In this document: positions 1 to 5,029 of the stretch, one piece after another
How positions within the stretch are numbered: the first letter of the stretch is position 1
Layout of the letters: each line of letters starts with the position of its first letter
From: Clostridiales bacterium
Lineage (GTDB): Bacteria > Bacillota > Clostridia > Oscillospirales > CAG-272
NCBI GenBank assembly: GCA_018370615.1
Contig: JAGZAC010000132.1
Location: 1-5,568, forward strand
Reading direction: 5' to 3'
Length of the DNA stretch: 5,568 bases
Made by a program: the position numbers and the translations under genes
Notes under the pieces: model-generated
Database searches by the model: none
Seen by the model: only the letters and a program-made list of their open reading frames with translations
Told to the model about the DNA's origin: nothing

Positions 1-1
1 C

Positions 2-910
2 TTTGCAGGAATGGATATTATGGCCACCTTCGTGGTACTGTATCTGCTGAGCATGGCGGCTGGCGTTACTATATCCGCCATTGTAGGCCATAGAATCCTG
101 AACCCCATTCTAAAATTCAGCAATGCGCTGAGAGAAGTGTCCCACGGGAATTTTCAAGTGCAGGTGCCGGAGGACCGACGGATTGAGGAACTGTCGATGA
201 TGGCGAAAAACTTCAACCGTATGGTGCAGCAGCTGCAGAACACCGAAACGGTTCACGGAGATTTTATCGCCAACCTCTCTCACGAATTTAAAACGCCCCT
301 CTCCTCCATAGAAGGGTACGCCGTTCTTTTGAAAGATGACCGTCTTTCAAAAGAAGAACATGATGAATATGTTGACCGGATGATTCGGGCCACCCATCGG
401 CTTTCCACTCTTTCCGGCAACATTTTAAAAATCTCCCGGCTGGAAAGCCAGGAGATCATAACAGATCAAAAGCCCTATCGTCTGGACGAACAGCTTCGCC
501 AGGCAGTTCTTCTGCTGGAAGCAGACTGGAGCGGGAAAAATTTGGAGCTGAATGTAGAGCTTCAGGATGTAATCTACTACGGCAATGACGAGCTCCTTAT
601 GCAGGTATGGCTGAACCTGCTGTCCAATGCTATTAAATTCACTCCGGAAGGCGGTACCATCAATATAGAATTGACAAATACCGAGAATACCATCAAAGCG
701 GAAATTCGCGATACAGGCATCGGCATGGATGCGGACACCATGGAACACATATTTGATAAATTTTATCAGGGAGATACTTCACGCAAAAGCGAAGGGAACG
801 GTTTAGGCCTTGCTATCGTCAGTCGTATCATAAAGCTCTGCGGCGGCACCATTCATGTAGATGCAACGCCAGGTGTGGGATCTACCTTTACCGTCTGCTT
901 GCCTCAGTAA
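2..910 (+). CDS. Sensor histidine kinase, C-terminal part (5' end outside window)
   Basis: Membrane-bound two-component sensor kinase that autophosphorylates on His and passes the phosphate to a response regulator, not seen here and probably encoded upstream. Numbering from the ATG at 11: one hydrophobic membrane segment (about 5-27), a HAMP linker (about 28-80, ending before the H-box), HisKA with H-box SHEFKTPLSS and phosphoacceptor His91, then a HATPase domain with N-box NLLSNAIKF (Asn206), G1 box DTGIGM (234-239), F-box FDKF (248-251) and G2 box GNGLGL (262-267). All catalytic boxes are intact. The reading frame stays open to the left edge. Kinases of this build normally have a first membrane helix and an extracytoplasmic loop before this point, so the true start is probably upstream and the ligand-sensing part is missing. 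ATGs at 11 and 20 are possible internal starts; AGGA at 7-10 would suit ATG 20. The signal sensed cannot be told. Family call very sure; start not determined. Confidence 0.93.
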   Translation, partial: FAGMDIMATFVVLYLLSMAAGVTISAIVGHRILNPILKFSNALREVSHGNFQVQVPEDRRIEELSMMAKNFNRMVQQLQNTETVHGDFIANLSHEFKTPLSSIEGYAVLLKDDRLSKEEHDEYVDRMIRATHRLSTLSGNILKISRLESQEIITDQKPYRLDEQLRQAVLLLEADWSGKNLELNVELQDVIYYGNDELLMQVWLNLLSNAIKFTPEGGTINIELTNTENTIKAEIRDTGIGMDADTMEHIFDKFYQGDTSRKSEGNGLGLAIVSRIIKLCGGTIHVDATPGVGSTFTVCLPQ

Positions 911-920
911 GCTCCTTATG

Positions 921-1050
921 ACAATCCCCCAGCCAACAATGCCGGCATGCCCCTGGAGTGCTGCGCACCTCCCCACAAGGGGGCCTTTTAGCTTAGCCTC
1001 CCCTGTGCAAGGGGAGGTGTCAGCGCAGCTGACGGAGGGGCTGCTGAATA
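921..1050. repeat. Palindromic interspersed repeat, copy A (degenerate)
   Basis: First of two tandem copies of an imperfect palindromic element. It begins with ACAATCCCCC (921-930), the same ten bases that open copy B. Its right part (995-1040) matches copy B 1119-1164 at 44 of 46 positions. It contains a perfect hairpin: 8 bp arms CCTCCCCT (997-1004) and AGGGGAGG (1010-1017) around loop GTGCA, followed by a CAGCGCAGCTGACGGA segment. The left arm keeps CTGCGCACCTCCCC (961-974), the reverse complement of part of the right arm, but has lost some bases. The outer right end is degenerate, so the right boundary is approximate. No transposase is present. From memory, such CTCCCC-TGTGCA-GGGGAG repeats are common between genes in Oscillospiraceae; I could not search to confirm. 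Confidence 0.75.
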
Positions 1051-1051
1051 A

Positions 1052-1172
1052 TAAAACAATCCCCCTGACTCTGCTGCGCAGAGCCTTCCCCCTTTTGCAC
1101 AAGGGGGACTTTTGTTTAAGCCTCCCCTGTGCAAGGGGAGGTGGCAGCGCAGCTGACGGAAGGGTTGTTTTA
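1052..1172. repeat. Palindromic interspersed repeat, copy B (MITE-like, near complete)
   Basis: Second and better preserved copy. Its ends are inverted repeats: TAAAACAA at 1052-1059 and TTGTTTTA at 1165-1172. Inside these, the left arm (TGCTGCGCA, then a C-run, TTGCACA and a G-run) is an imperfect reverse complement of the right arm (CCTCCCCTGTGCAAGGGGAGG split by its own loop, then CAGCGCAGCTGACGGA). The right arm contains the perfect 8 bp hairpin 1121-1128 / 1134-1141. The whole element could fold into a long stem with secondary hairpins. It codes for no credible protein and has no transposase, so if mobile it would need an enzyme acting in trans. It lies between two convergent genes, where it may also act as a transcription barrier. 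Confidence 0.75.
1088..1117 (+). terminator. Terminator-like hairpin inside repeat copy B
   Basis: A 7 bp perfect stem, CCCCCTT (1088-1094) with AAGGGGG (1101-1107), closes a 6-base loop TTGCAC and is followed by ACTTTTGTTT (1108-1117), a T-rich tail. This is the best intrinsic-terminator candidate downstream of the histidine kinase, about 180 bases after its stop. The tail is interrupted and the hairpin belongs to the repeat, so the function is inferred. Confidence 0.45.
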
Positions 1173-1196
1173 ACACATCAACCTTCCCTACTAAAA

Positions 1197-1982
1197 TTAT
1201 TCCAAATATAAGTTAAAATAGAAATTTTCCTGAACCCCATATCCCATCACGGCACTGCATCCACACTGCTCGTCTCCGGAAAAACGTACCATCGCCTGTC
1301 CCCCCAGCGCAGAAGCCGCATAAACTGCTGCACGCTCTAAAAGATGTTCTGGCGCACAAAGCTCACATACCATCCGCTCTTCCTCAGAAAGAAACGCCGC
1401 GCACATTGTACCGTTTAGAGAAAAGCCAGCAGCAGTATACCCGTGCCGGCACATGAAGCGAATAGCGTCCGCATCCCAATGGCATCCATCAGGATAATAT
1501 CTTTTCCGTATCTCTGCATATTCCTCCGGCGAAAGCAGCATGTGAGAATATACCTCTCCTGTGGTCACAATCCGCTCGTCTTCCCACAGCAGTGTCTGCA
1601 ACCCCAGCTTCTGATACAGCGCCGTCAGTTCTCTTGCAGCCGGGCGGACAAAATATCCAGCGTGGTTTTTTTCACAAATCGTGCGGATGTTCTCGTGGAT
1701 TTTCCTGCAAATTCCCCGGCCCCGGTATGCCGGATGTGTACATACACCATAGCCATAGTATGCTGCCATACTGGCGTCTGGCTGCAAAAGCAAGGCCATC
1801 CCGGCAGCTTTTTCCCCATCCATTGCAAGAACTGCGCCATACAGGGGCATGTCATGGCAAAACTCCCAGATATACTCCCTGTCATCTGCAAAGCAGTCCT
1901 CCCACAGTTTAAACACCCTTCGGTATATGCACTCCCTGTCCGACTCCTGCCGGCACTGCAAAAATTCTATCGCGAACTTCAT
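1197..1982 (-). CDS. GNAT-family N-acetyltransferase
   Basis: Predicted cytoplasmic acetyl-CoA-dependent acyltransferase of 261 residues; the substrate is not deducible. The N-terminal half carries the GNAT fold: an early W-x-x-CF-x-DD-x-x-YI segment (about 27-38), typical of a clostridial GNAT subgroup, a beta strand with DGEKAAGMALL (about 55-65), and motif A, VCTHPAYRGRGI (80-91), in which RGRGI forms the acetyl-CoA pyrophosphate loop. The C-terminal half has no recognised catalytic motif and may be a second, degenerate GNAT-like or accessory region. ATG 1982 is chosen because GGAGGG lies three bases upstream; an in-frame GTG at 2006 has no such site. The protein is unusually rich in cysteine (14 of 261). 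It is transcribed divergently from the acyl-ligase operon and converges on the histidine kinase. A role in the neighbouring pathway is possible only through shared promoter control. Family call sure, function unknown. Confidence 0.9.
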   Translation of the reverse strand: MKFAIEFLQCRQESDRECIYRRVFKLWEDCFADDREYIWEFCHDMPLYGAVLAMDGEKAAGMALLLQPDASMAAYYGYGVCTHPAYRGRGICRKIHENIRTICEKNHAGYFVRPAARELTALYQKLGLQTLLWEDERIVTTGEVYSHMLLSPEEYAEIRKRYYPDGCHWDADAIRFMCRHGYTAAGFSLNGTMCAAFLSEEERMVCELCAPEHLLERAAVYAASALGGQAMVRFSGDEQCGCSAVMGYGVQENFYFNLYLE

Positions 1983-1985
1983 GTT

Positions 1986-1991
1986 CCCTCC
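1986..1991 (-). promoter_or_regulatory. Ribosome binding site deciding the GNAT start
   Basis: On the minus strand GGAGGG precedes ATG 1982 with AAC between. The spacing is short but the match to anti-Shine-Dalgarno is strong. It favours this ATG over the in-frame GTG 24 bases upstream, which has no purine-rich site before it. Confidence 0.7.
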
Positions 1992-2030
1992 AAGTAGGTA
2001 TACCACACCGATTTGATACTTACAGTTGTT

Positions 2031-2059
2031 ATTTTACATGTTACACTACTGTATGTCAA
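2031..2059 (-). promoter_or_regulatory. Sigma-A promoter for the GNAT gene
   Basis: Read on the minus strand: -35 TTGACA (2059-2054, perfect consensus), a 17-base spacer, and -10 TAAAAT (2036-2031, one mismatch to TATAAT). The predicted transcript start is near 2024, giving a leader of about 40 bases before ATG 1982. The -35 lies inside the palindrome at 2051-2069, so a protein bound there would block polymerase. Confidence 0.75.
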
Positions 2060-2069
2060 GGCGACATAC
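2051..2069. promoter_or_regulatory. Operator-like palindrome over the GNAT -35
   Basis: A perfect 7 bp inverted repeat, GTATGTC (2051-2057) and GACATAC (2063-2069), with 5 bases between the arms, 19 bp in all. That is the usual size for a dimeric helix-turn-helix regulator site. It covers the complete -35 of the leftward promoter and ends 21 bases before the -35 of the rightward promoter, so one bound protein could influence both genes. No regulator gene is in the window, and the binding protein is unknown. Confidence 0.5.
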
Positions 2070-2090
2070 GTAGAAATTTCCCGCAAGGAC

Positions 2091-2119
2091 TTGACATAAA
2101 ATACACAGATAACTATAAT
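2091..2119 (+). promoter_or_regulatory. Perfect-consensus sigma-A promoter of the acyl-ligase operon
   Basis: -35 TTGACA (2091-2096), a 17-base spacer, and -10 TATAAT (2114-2119): both hexamers and the spacing match consensus exactly. Transcription should start near 2126, leaving a leader of about 70 bases before ATG 2196. Such a strong core promoter next to palindromes suggests that control is by repression. It is the only clear promoter found ahead of the four-gene operon. Confidence 0.85.
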
Positions 2120-2141
2120 AATATTATTGTATCAAAATATT

Positions 2142-2156
2142 TGTACGAAACGTACA
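2142..2156. promoter_or_regulatory. Operator-like palindrome in the operon leader
   Basis: A perfect inverted repeat, TGTACG (2142-2147) and CGTACA (2151-2156), separated by AAA. It lies about 16-30 bases after the predicted transcript start, a classic repressor roadblock position. As RNA it would form only a 6 bp stem with a 3-base loop and no T-tract, so a DNA operator is more likely than a terminator. It does not match the FapR or FabT site patterns I remember. The cognate regulator is unknown. Confidence 0.5.
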
Positions 2157-2195
2157 TCACCTATTCACCCGGTATTCCGGAGAAATGGATGAAAA

Positions 2196-3902
2196 ATGAG
2201 ACCATATAATAATTTAAAGCCTGTACAACCTCCCAAGCACGTAGAAAATCTGCGGCAGATGGCACAGTCCAATGCAGAAATTTACGGTGACAAGGCGTTG
2301 TACATTTTTAAGGAAAACGGTGAAACCAAAAAAACCACATATCGTGAATTCTGGGACGGTATCTGTGCATTTGGCACCGGACTGTATCAAATCGGTCTGG
2401 CCGGCAAAAATATCGCCGTAGTGGGGGACACGCACCCTGCCTGGGTCACAGCGTTTATTGCCACCGTTTCCACCGGCGGTGTAATCGTTCCCCTGGACCG
2501 GGAGCTGGATGGCGACCAGATGGTGGAATTTATGAAAATTGCCGAGTGCAGCGCGCTGGTCTACACTGCATCCATGGGCGGAAAAATCGACTCCATTCGA
2601 GAAAATCTGTCTTTTCTGGATTATTTGATTCCTATAAATGCTTCTGAAGGAAATGCATCTGTCTTGCCTTTCCAGTCGGTAGTTGCCAAGGGACAAGAAG
2701 CCCTGGAAAAAGGAGATACTGCTTTTCTGGATCATGAGATAGATATGGGAGCCATGTGTGCCATTTTGTTTACCTCCGGCACCTCCGGCACCAGCAAAGG
2801 GGTTATGCTTTCTCATGGAAATCTGACTGCCGCGGTAAATGCATCCTGTGACGCTATGCAGTATGACAGAGACGACTCTTTGGTTTCTGTTCTTCCCATT
2901 CATCACACCTATGAGCTCACCTGCGGGCAGTTTGCCGCATCCAATCTGGGAGTCACCTCCTATATCTGCGATGGTCTGCGCTACGCGACACGCAATTTTA
3001 AAGATTTCAAACCCACTTTGCTGGTTTTGGTTCCCCTGTTTTTGGAAACTGTGCACAAGCGAATCTGGGAGGAACTGCGCCGCAAGGGTATGACCAAAAA
3101 GGTGCGCGCTGCTATGGCCATCAGCGATTCCATGCTGAAATTGGGCATTGATTTGCGTCCAAAAATGTTTTCTCAGATTACCGCTGCCTTCGGGGGAAAT
3201 CTGAAAAGCATTGTTGTAGGAGGCGCACCCATTGATCCGAAAATTATCCGGGACTTTTACTCCTTCGGCATTACAGTACTGCAGGGTTATGGCATTACGG
3301 AATGCTCCCCTCTTGTTGCAGTAAACCGAGCGGGCAAGGTAAAATTCAACACCGTAGGACAGCCTGTGCTCAACTGTGAAGTAAAAATCGATCCCCTGCC
3401 GGAAAGCACCAATGGCGAGGGCGAAATCCTGGTAAAAGGCGACAACGTCATGCTGGGATACTATAAAAACGATGAAGCAAACCGTGCAGCCTTCACGAAG
3501 GACGGCTGGTTCCGCACCGGCGACGTGGGAACCATGGATAAAAGCGGTTACATTACTATTACCGGCCGCTTGAAAAATGTAATTATTGCCTCCAACGGAA
3601 AAAACGTGTACCCGGAAGAGCTGGAGGAAAAGCTGAATCGGATTTCCGCCGTACGGGAATGCGTCGTTGTAGGCCGGGAGGAGGCTTCCGGCGAAGTGGT
3701 GATTACCGCAGTCATTGTCCCCAACTATGAAGTGCTTGGGGAAGGCACAACAGATACGGCTGTGAGCTTTATTTTAAAAGAGGCCATTGCACAAATCAAC
3801 CGCACACTGCCTCCTTACAAACACATCAACCGGTTTGAAGTGCGTCACGAAGATTTTGAAAAAACACTTTCCAAGAAAATCAAGCGTTTTCTGGTAAAAT
3901 AA
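2196..3902 (+). CDS. AMP-dependent acyl ligase (long-chain acyl-CoA / acyl-ACP synthetase type)
   Basis: Member of the ANL adenylating family, 568 residues, about the size of FadD-type enzymes. It should activate a carboxylic acid with ATP to an acyl-adenylate, then transfer it to CoA or to the phosphopantetheine arm of a carrier protein. Motifs in order: A3 phosphate loop TSGTSGTSKG (193-202); A5 GYGITECSP (364-372) with Thr368 and Glu369; A7 GWFRTGDVG (437-445) with ribose-binding Asp443; A8 ITGRLKN (455-461); A10 TLSKKIKR (557-564), where Lys561 is the likely catalytic lysine. All key residues are present. The ACP gene starts 25 bases after the stop, so that ACP is the probable acyl acceptor. 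A fatty acid substrate is likely from overall resemblance, but chain length cannot be read. The start at 2196 follows GGAG at 2179-2182 by 13 bases, somewhat long, with GGATG nearer. Confident on family; CoA versus ACP as acceptor is open. Confidence 0.92.
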   Translation: MRPYNNLKPVQPPKHVENLRQMAQSNAEIYGDKALYIFKENGETKKTTYREFWDGICAFGTGLYQIGLAGKNIAVVGDTHPAWVTAFIATVSTGGVIVPLDRELDGDQMVEFMKIAECSALVYTASMGGKIDSIRENLSFLDYLIPINASEGNASVLPFQSVVAKGQEALEKGDTAFLDHEIDMGAMCAILFTSGTSGTSKGVMLSHGNLTAAVNASCDAMQYDRDDSLVSVLPIHHTYELTCGQFAASNLGVTSYICDGLRYATRNFKDFKPTLLVLVPLFLETVHKRIWEELRRKGMTKKVRAAMAISDSMLKLGIDLRPKMFSQITAAFGGNLKSIVVGGAPIDPKIIRDFYSFGITVLQGYGITECSPLVAVNRAGKVKFNTVGQPVLNCEVKIDPLPESTNGEGEILVKGDNVMLGYYKNDEANRAAFTKDGWFRTGDVGTMDKSGYITITGRLKNVIIASNGKNVYPEELEEKLNRISAVRECVVVGREEASGEVVITAVIVPNYEVLGEGTTDTAVSFILKEAIAQINRTLPPYKHINRFEVRHEDFEKTLSKKIKRFLVK

Positions 3903-3927
3903 TCTCATTAGCGATTGGAGAATACAA

Positions 3928-4161
3928 ATGTTTGAAAAATTGAAGGAAATCTTGGTAGATGAATTGGATATCAGTCCGGAGGATATCTCTATGGACGCCG
4001 AGCTGGTAAGCGATCTTGGCATCAACTCATTGGAGCTTGCCGACTTGCTGCTCCTTTGCGAAGATAGATTTGATGTCATTATCAGTGACGATGATGTGCA
4101 TAAGCTGGTGACAGTGGGAGATGTTGTCTCTTTCATGGAGTCTACCGCTAACGCGAAATAA
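3928..4161 (+). CDS. Stand-alone acyl carrier protein
   Basis: A 77-residue carrier protein that would hold an acyl group as thioester on a 4'-phosphopantetheine arm. The attachment motif is DLGINSLELADL (29-40), with Ser34 at the start of helix II. It is very acidic (20 Asp/Glu against 5 Lys/Arg), as ACPs are, and has the expected four-helix pattern, ending in VTVGDVVSFME. The residue before Ser34 is Asn, whereas housekeeping fatty-acid ACPs have Asp (DSL). With the gene setting, this suggests a dedicated ACP, not the one serving fatty acid synthase. GGAG at 3917-3920 sits seven bases before the ATG. It lies between the ligase that probably loads it and, two genes on, the PPTase that probably modifies it. 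It could instead be a DltC-like carrier for an amino or other acid, but the upstream ligase looks more like a fatty acid enzyme than DltA. Confidence 0.93.
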   Translation: MFEKLKEILVDELDISPEDISMDAELVSDLGINSLELADLLLLCEDRFDVIISDDDVHKLVTVGDVVSFMESTANAK

Positions 4162-4178
4162 ACGCAAAAAATCTGCAA

Positions 4179-4224
4179 GGCTTCAGATCTGTTTACAACG
4201 AGCATCTGAAGCCATTCTTTTGTT
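4179..4224 (+). terminator. Intercistronic hairpin, possible attenuator
   Basis: A perfect 10 bp stem, GGCTTCAGAT (4179-4188) with ATCTGAAGCC (4204-4213), encloses a 15-base loop and is followed by ATTCTTTTGTT (4214-4224). It resembles a weak intrinsic terminator. Because the next gene starts only 15 bases further on and has no visible promoter of its own, it more likely reduces read-through or protects the upstream mRNA end than stops transcription fully. A competing small stem, ATCTG (4171-4175) with CAGAT (4184-4188), uses the same left-arm bases. Confidence 0.5.
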
Positions 4225-4238
4225 AGAACGGAGCAGCT

Positions 4239-5018
4239 ATGGAACTTGAAAGAATCGATGTCCGCGGCGTACAGGTTTGCAATGTCACCCTGCAGGATGC
4301 AGTGGACTACATACATGAAAATATGGAGAAAGGAACCCCCACCGCTGTATATACTCCAAATTCTGAAATTGTACAGCTGTGTATTGACGACCCGTCCTAC
4401 TATCCTATTATCAATTCGGCAGAATTGATTGTCCCCGATGGGGTGGGCGTTATCAAAGCCGCAAAAATCCTGGGCACACCACTGAAGGAAAAGGTGGCGG
4501 GAGTTGTACTCGGTGAGCGGGTACTGCAGCTGGCCGCCAAGGAAGGCTATCCCGTATTTCTGTTTGGAGGAAAGGATGCCTCTCGATGTGAGAGCGGACA
4601 ATCTATCGCGGACCAGTGCAAAAAAATCATGGAAGAAAAATACCCTGGATTGAAAATTGTCGGCACAAAAGATGGGTACTGCAAAAAAGAAGGCCCGGAA
4701 AATGACCAGACCATTGCGGCAATCAGCGCCTCCGGCGCCTCTATTTTGTTCGTGTGCCTTGGAGCACCGCTCCAGGAAAAATGGATTTGGGAAAACCGTG
4801 CTCGTCTGCCGGGCGTGAAGCTGTTTTTAGGATTGGGAGGCAGTTTAGATGTTTACTCCGGGAACACCAAGCGCGCCCCAAAGATTTTTATTAAGCTTGG
4901 TTTGGAGTGGTTCTACCGCCTTTGCTGTGAGCCATGGCGCATCGGACGTATGATGAAGCTGCCGAAGTTTTACTTTGGAACACATACTTATAAGCGCAAA
5001 CTGAAAAAGCAAAAATAA
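4239..5018 (+). CDS. WecG/TagA/CpsF-family glycosyltransferase (TagA-like)
   Basis: Glycosyltransferase family 26 enzyme of 259 residues. The best-known Gram-positive member, TagA/TarA, moves N-acetylmannosamine from UDP-ManNAc to undecaprenyl-diphosphate-GlcNAc, the committed step of wall teichoic acid linkage-unit synthesis, at the inner membrane face. Family motifs in order: TPNSEIV (39-45), VPDGVGV (65-71) with the likely catalytic Asp67, FLFGG (107-111), LGAPLQEKWI (174-183), GLGGSLDVYSG (198-208), KRAP (211-214), and the C-terminal LEWFYRLCCEPWR tail (222-234), which in this family helps build the active site and contact the membrane. All are intact and the length is normal. The basic end (YKRKLKKQK) would suit phospholipid contact. 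GGAG at 4230-4233 lies five bases before the ATG. Family certain; donor sugar and final polymer are not shown by sequence, and other glycopolymers or glycolipids are possible. Confidence 0.93.
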   Translation: MELERIDVRGVQVCNVTLQDAVDYIHENMEKGTPTAVYTPNSEIVQLCIDDPSYYPIINSAELIVPDGVGVIKAAKILGTPLKEKVAGVVLGERVLQLAAKEGYPVFLFGGKDASRCESGQSIADQCKKIMEEKYPGLKIVGTKDGYCKKEGPENDQTIAAISASGASILFVCLGAPLQEKWIWENRARLPGVKLFLGLGGSLDVYSGNTKRAPKIFIKLGLEWFYRLCCEPWRIGRMMKLPKFYFGTHTYKRKLKKQK

Positions 5019-5029
5019 AGGAGCAGCAT

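Noticed and set aside
921..1172. Possible CRISPR array because of repeated palindromes
   Set aside because: There are only two copies, the units are over 100 bases, no regular spacers exist, and no cas gene is near.
1158..1187. Stem GGAAGG/CCTTCC with bulge as a terminator for the GNAT gene
   Set aside because: The pairing is imperfect and no T-tract follows on the minus strand; it overlaps the repeat end, so it is probably incidental.
861..1211. Open frame through the repeat region on the plus strand
   Set aside because: It starts inside the histidine kinase and translates repeat DNA; the predicted peptide merely mirrors the repeated bases.
1443..1997. Open frame of 184 codons on the plus strand opposite the GNAT gene
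   Set aside because: The minus-strand GNAT motifs, promoter and ribosome site are convincing, and the plus-strand product has no recognisable domain.
1983..2006. GTG at 2006 as start of the GNAT protein, adding eight residues
   Set aside because: No ribosome site precedes it, while GGAGGG is placed directly before ATG 1982.
2120..2195. Riboswitch or tRNA-sensing T-box in the operon leader
   Set aside because: The leader is only about 70 bases, with no conserved core motif and no terminator; only the small DNA palindrome is evident.
2214..3056. Long open frame (280 codons) on the minus strand inside the ligase gene
   Set aside because: It lies wholly antisense to a gene with all its family motifs, its translation resembles no family I know, and no promoter supports it.
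3774..4601. Open frame of 275 codons on the minus strand across the ligase end, ACP and glycosyltransferase start
   Set aside because: It runs antisense through three well-supported genes and the hairpin gap; its serine-rich translation is typical of a shadow frame.
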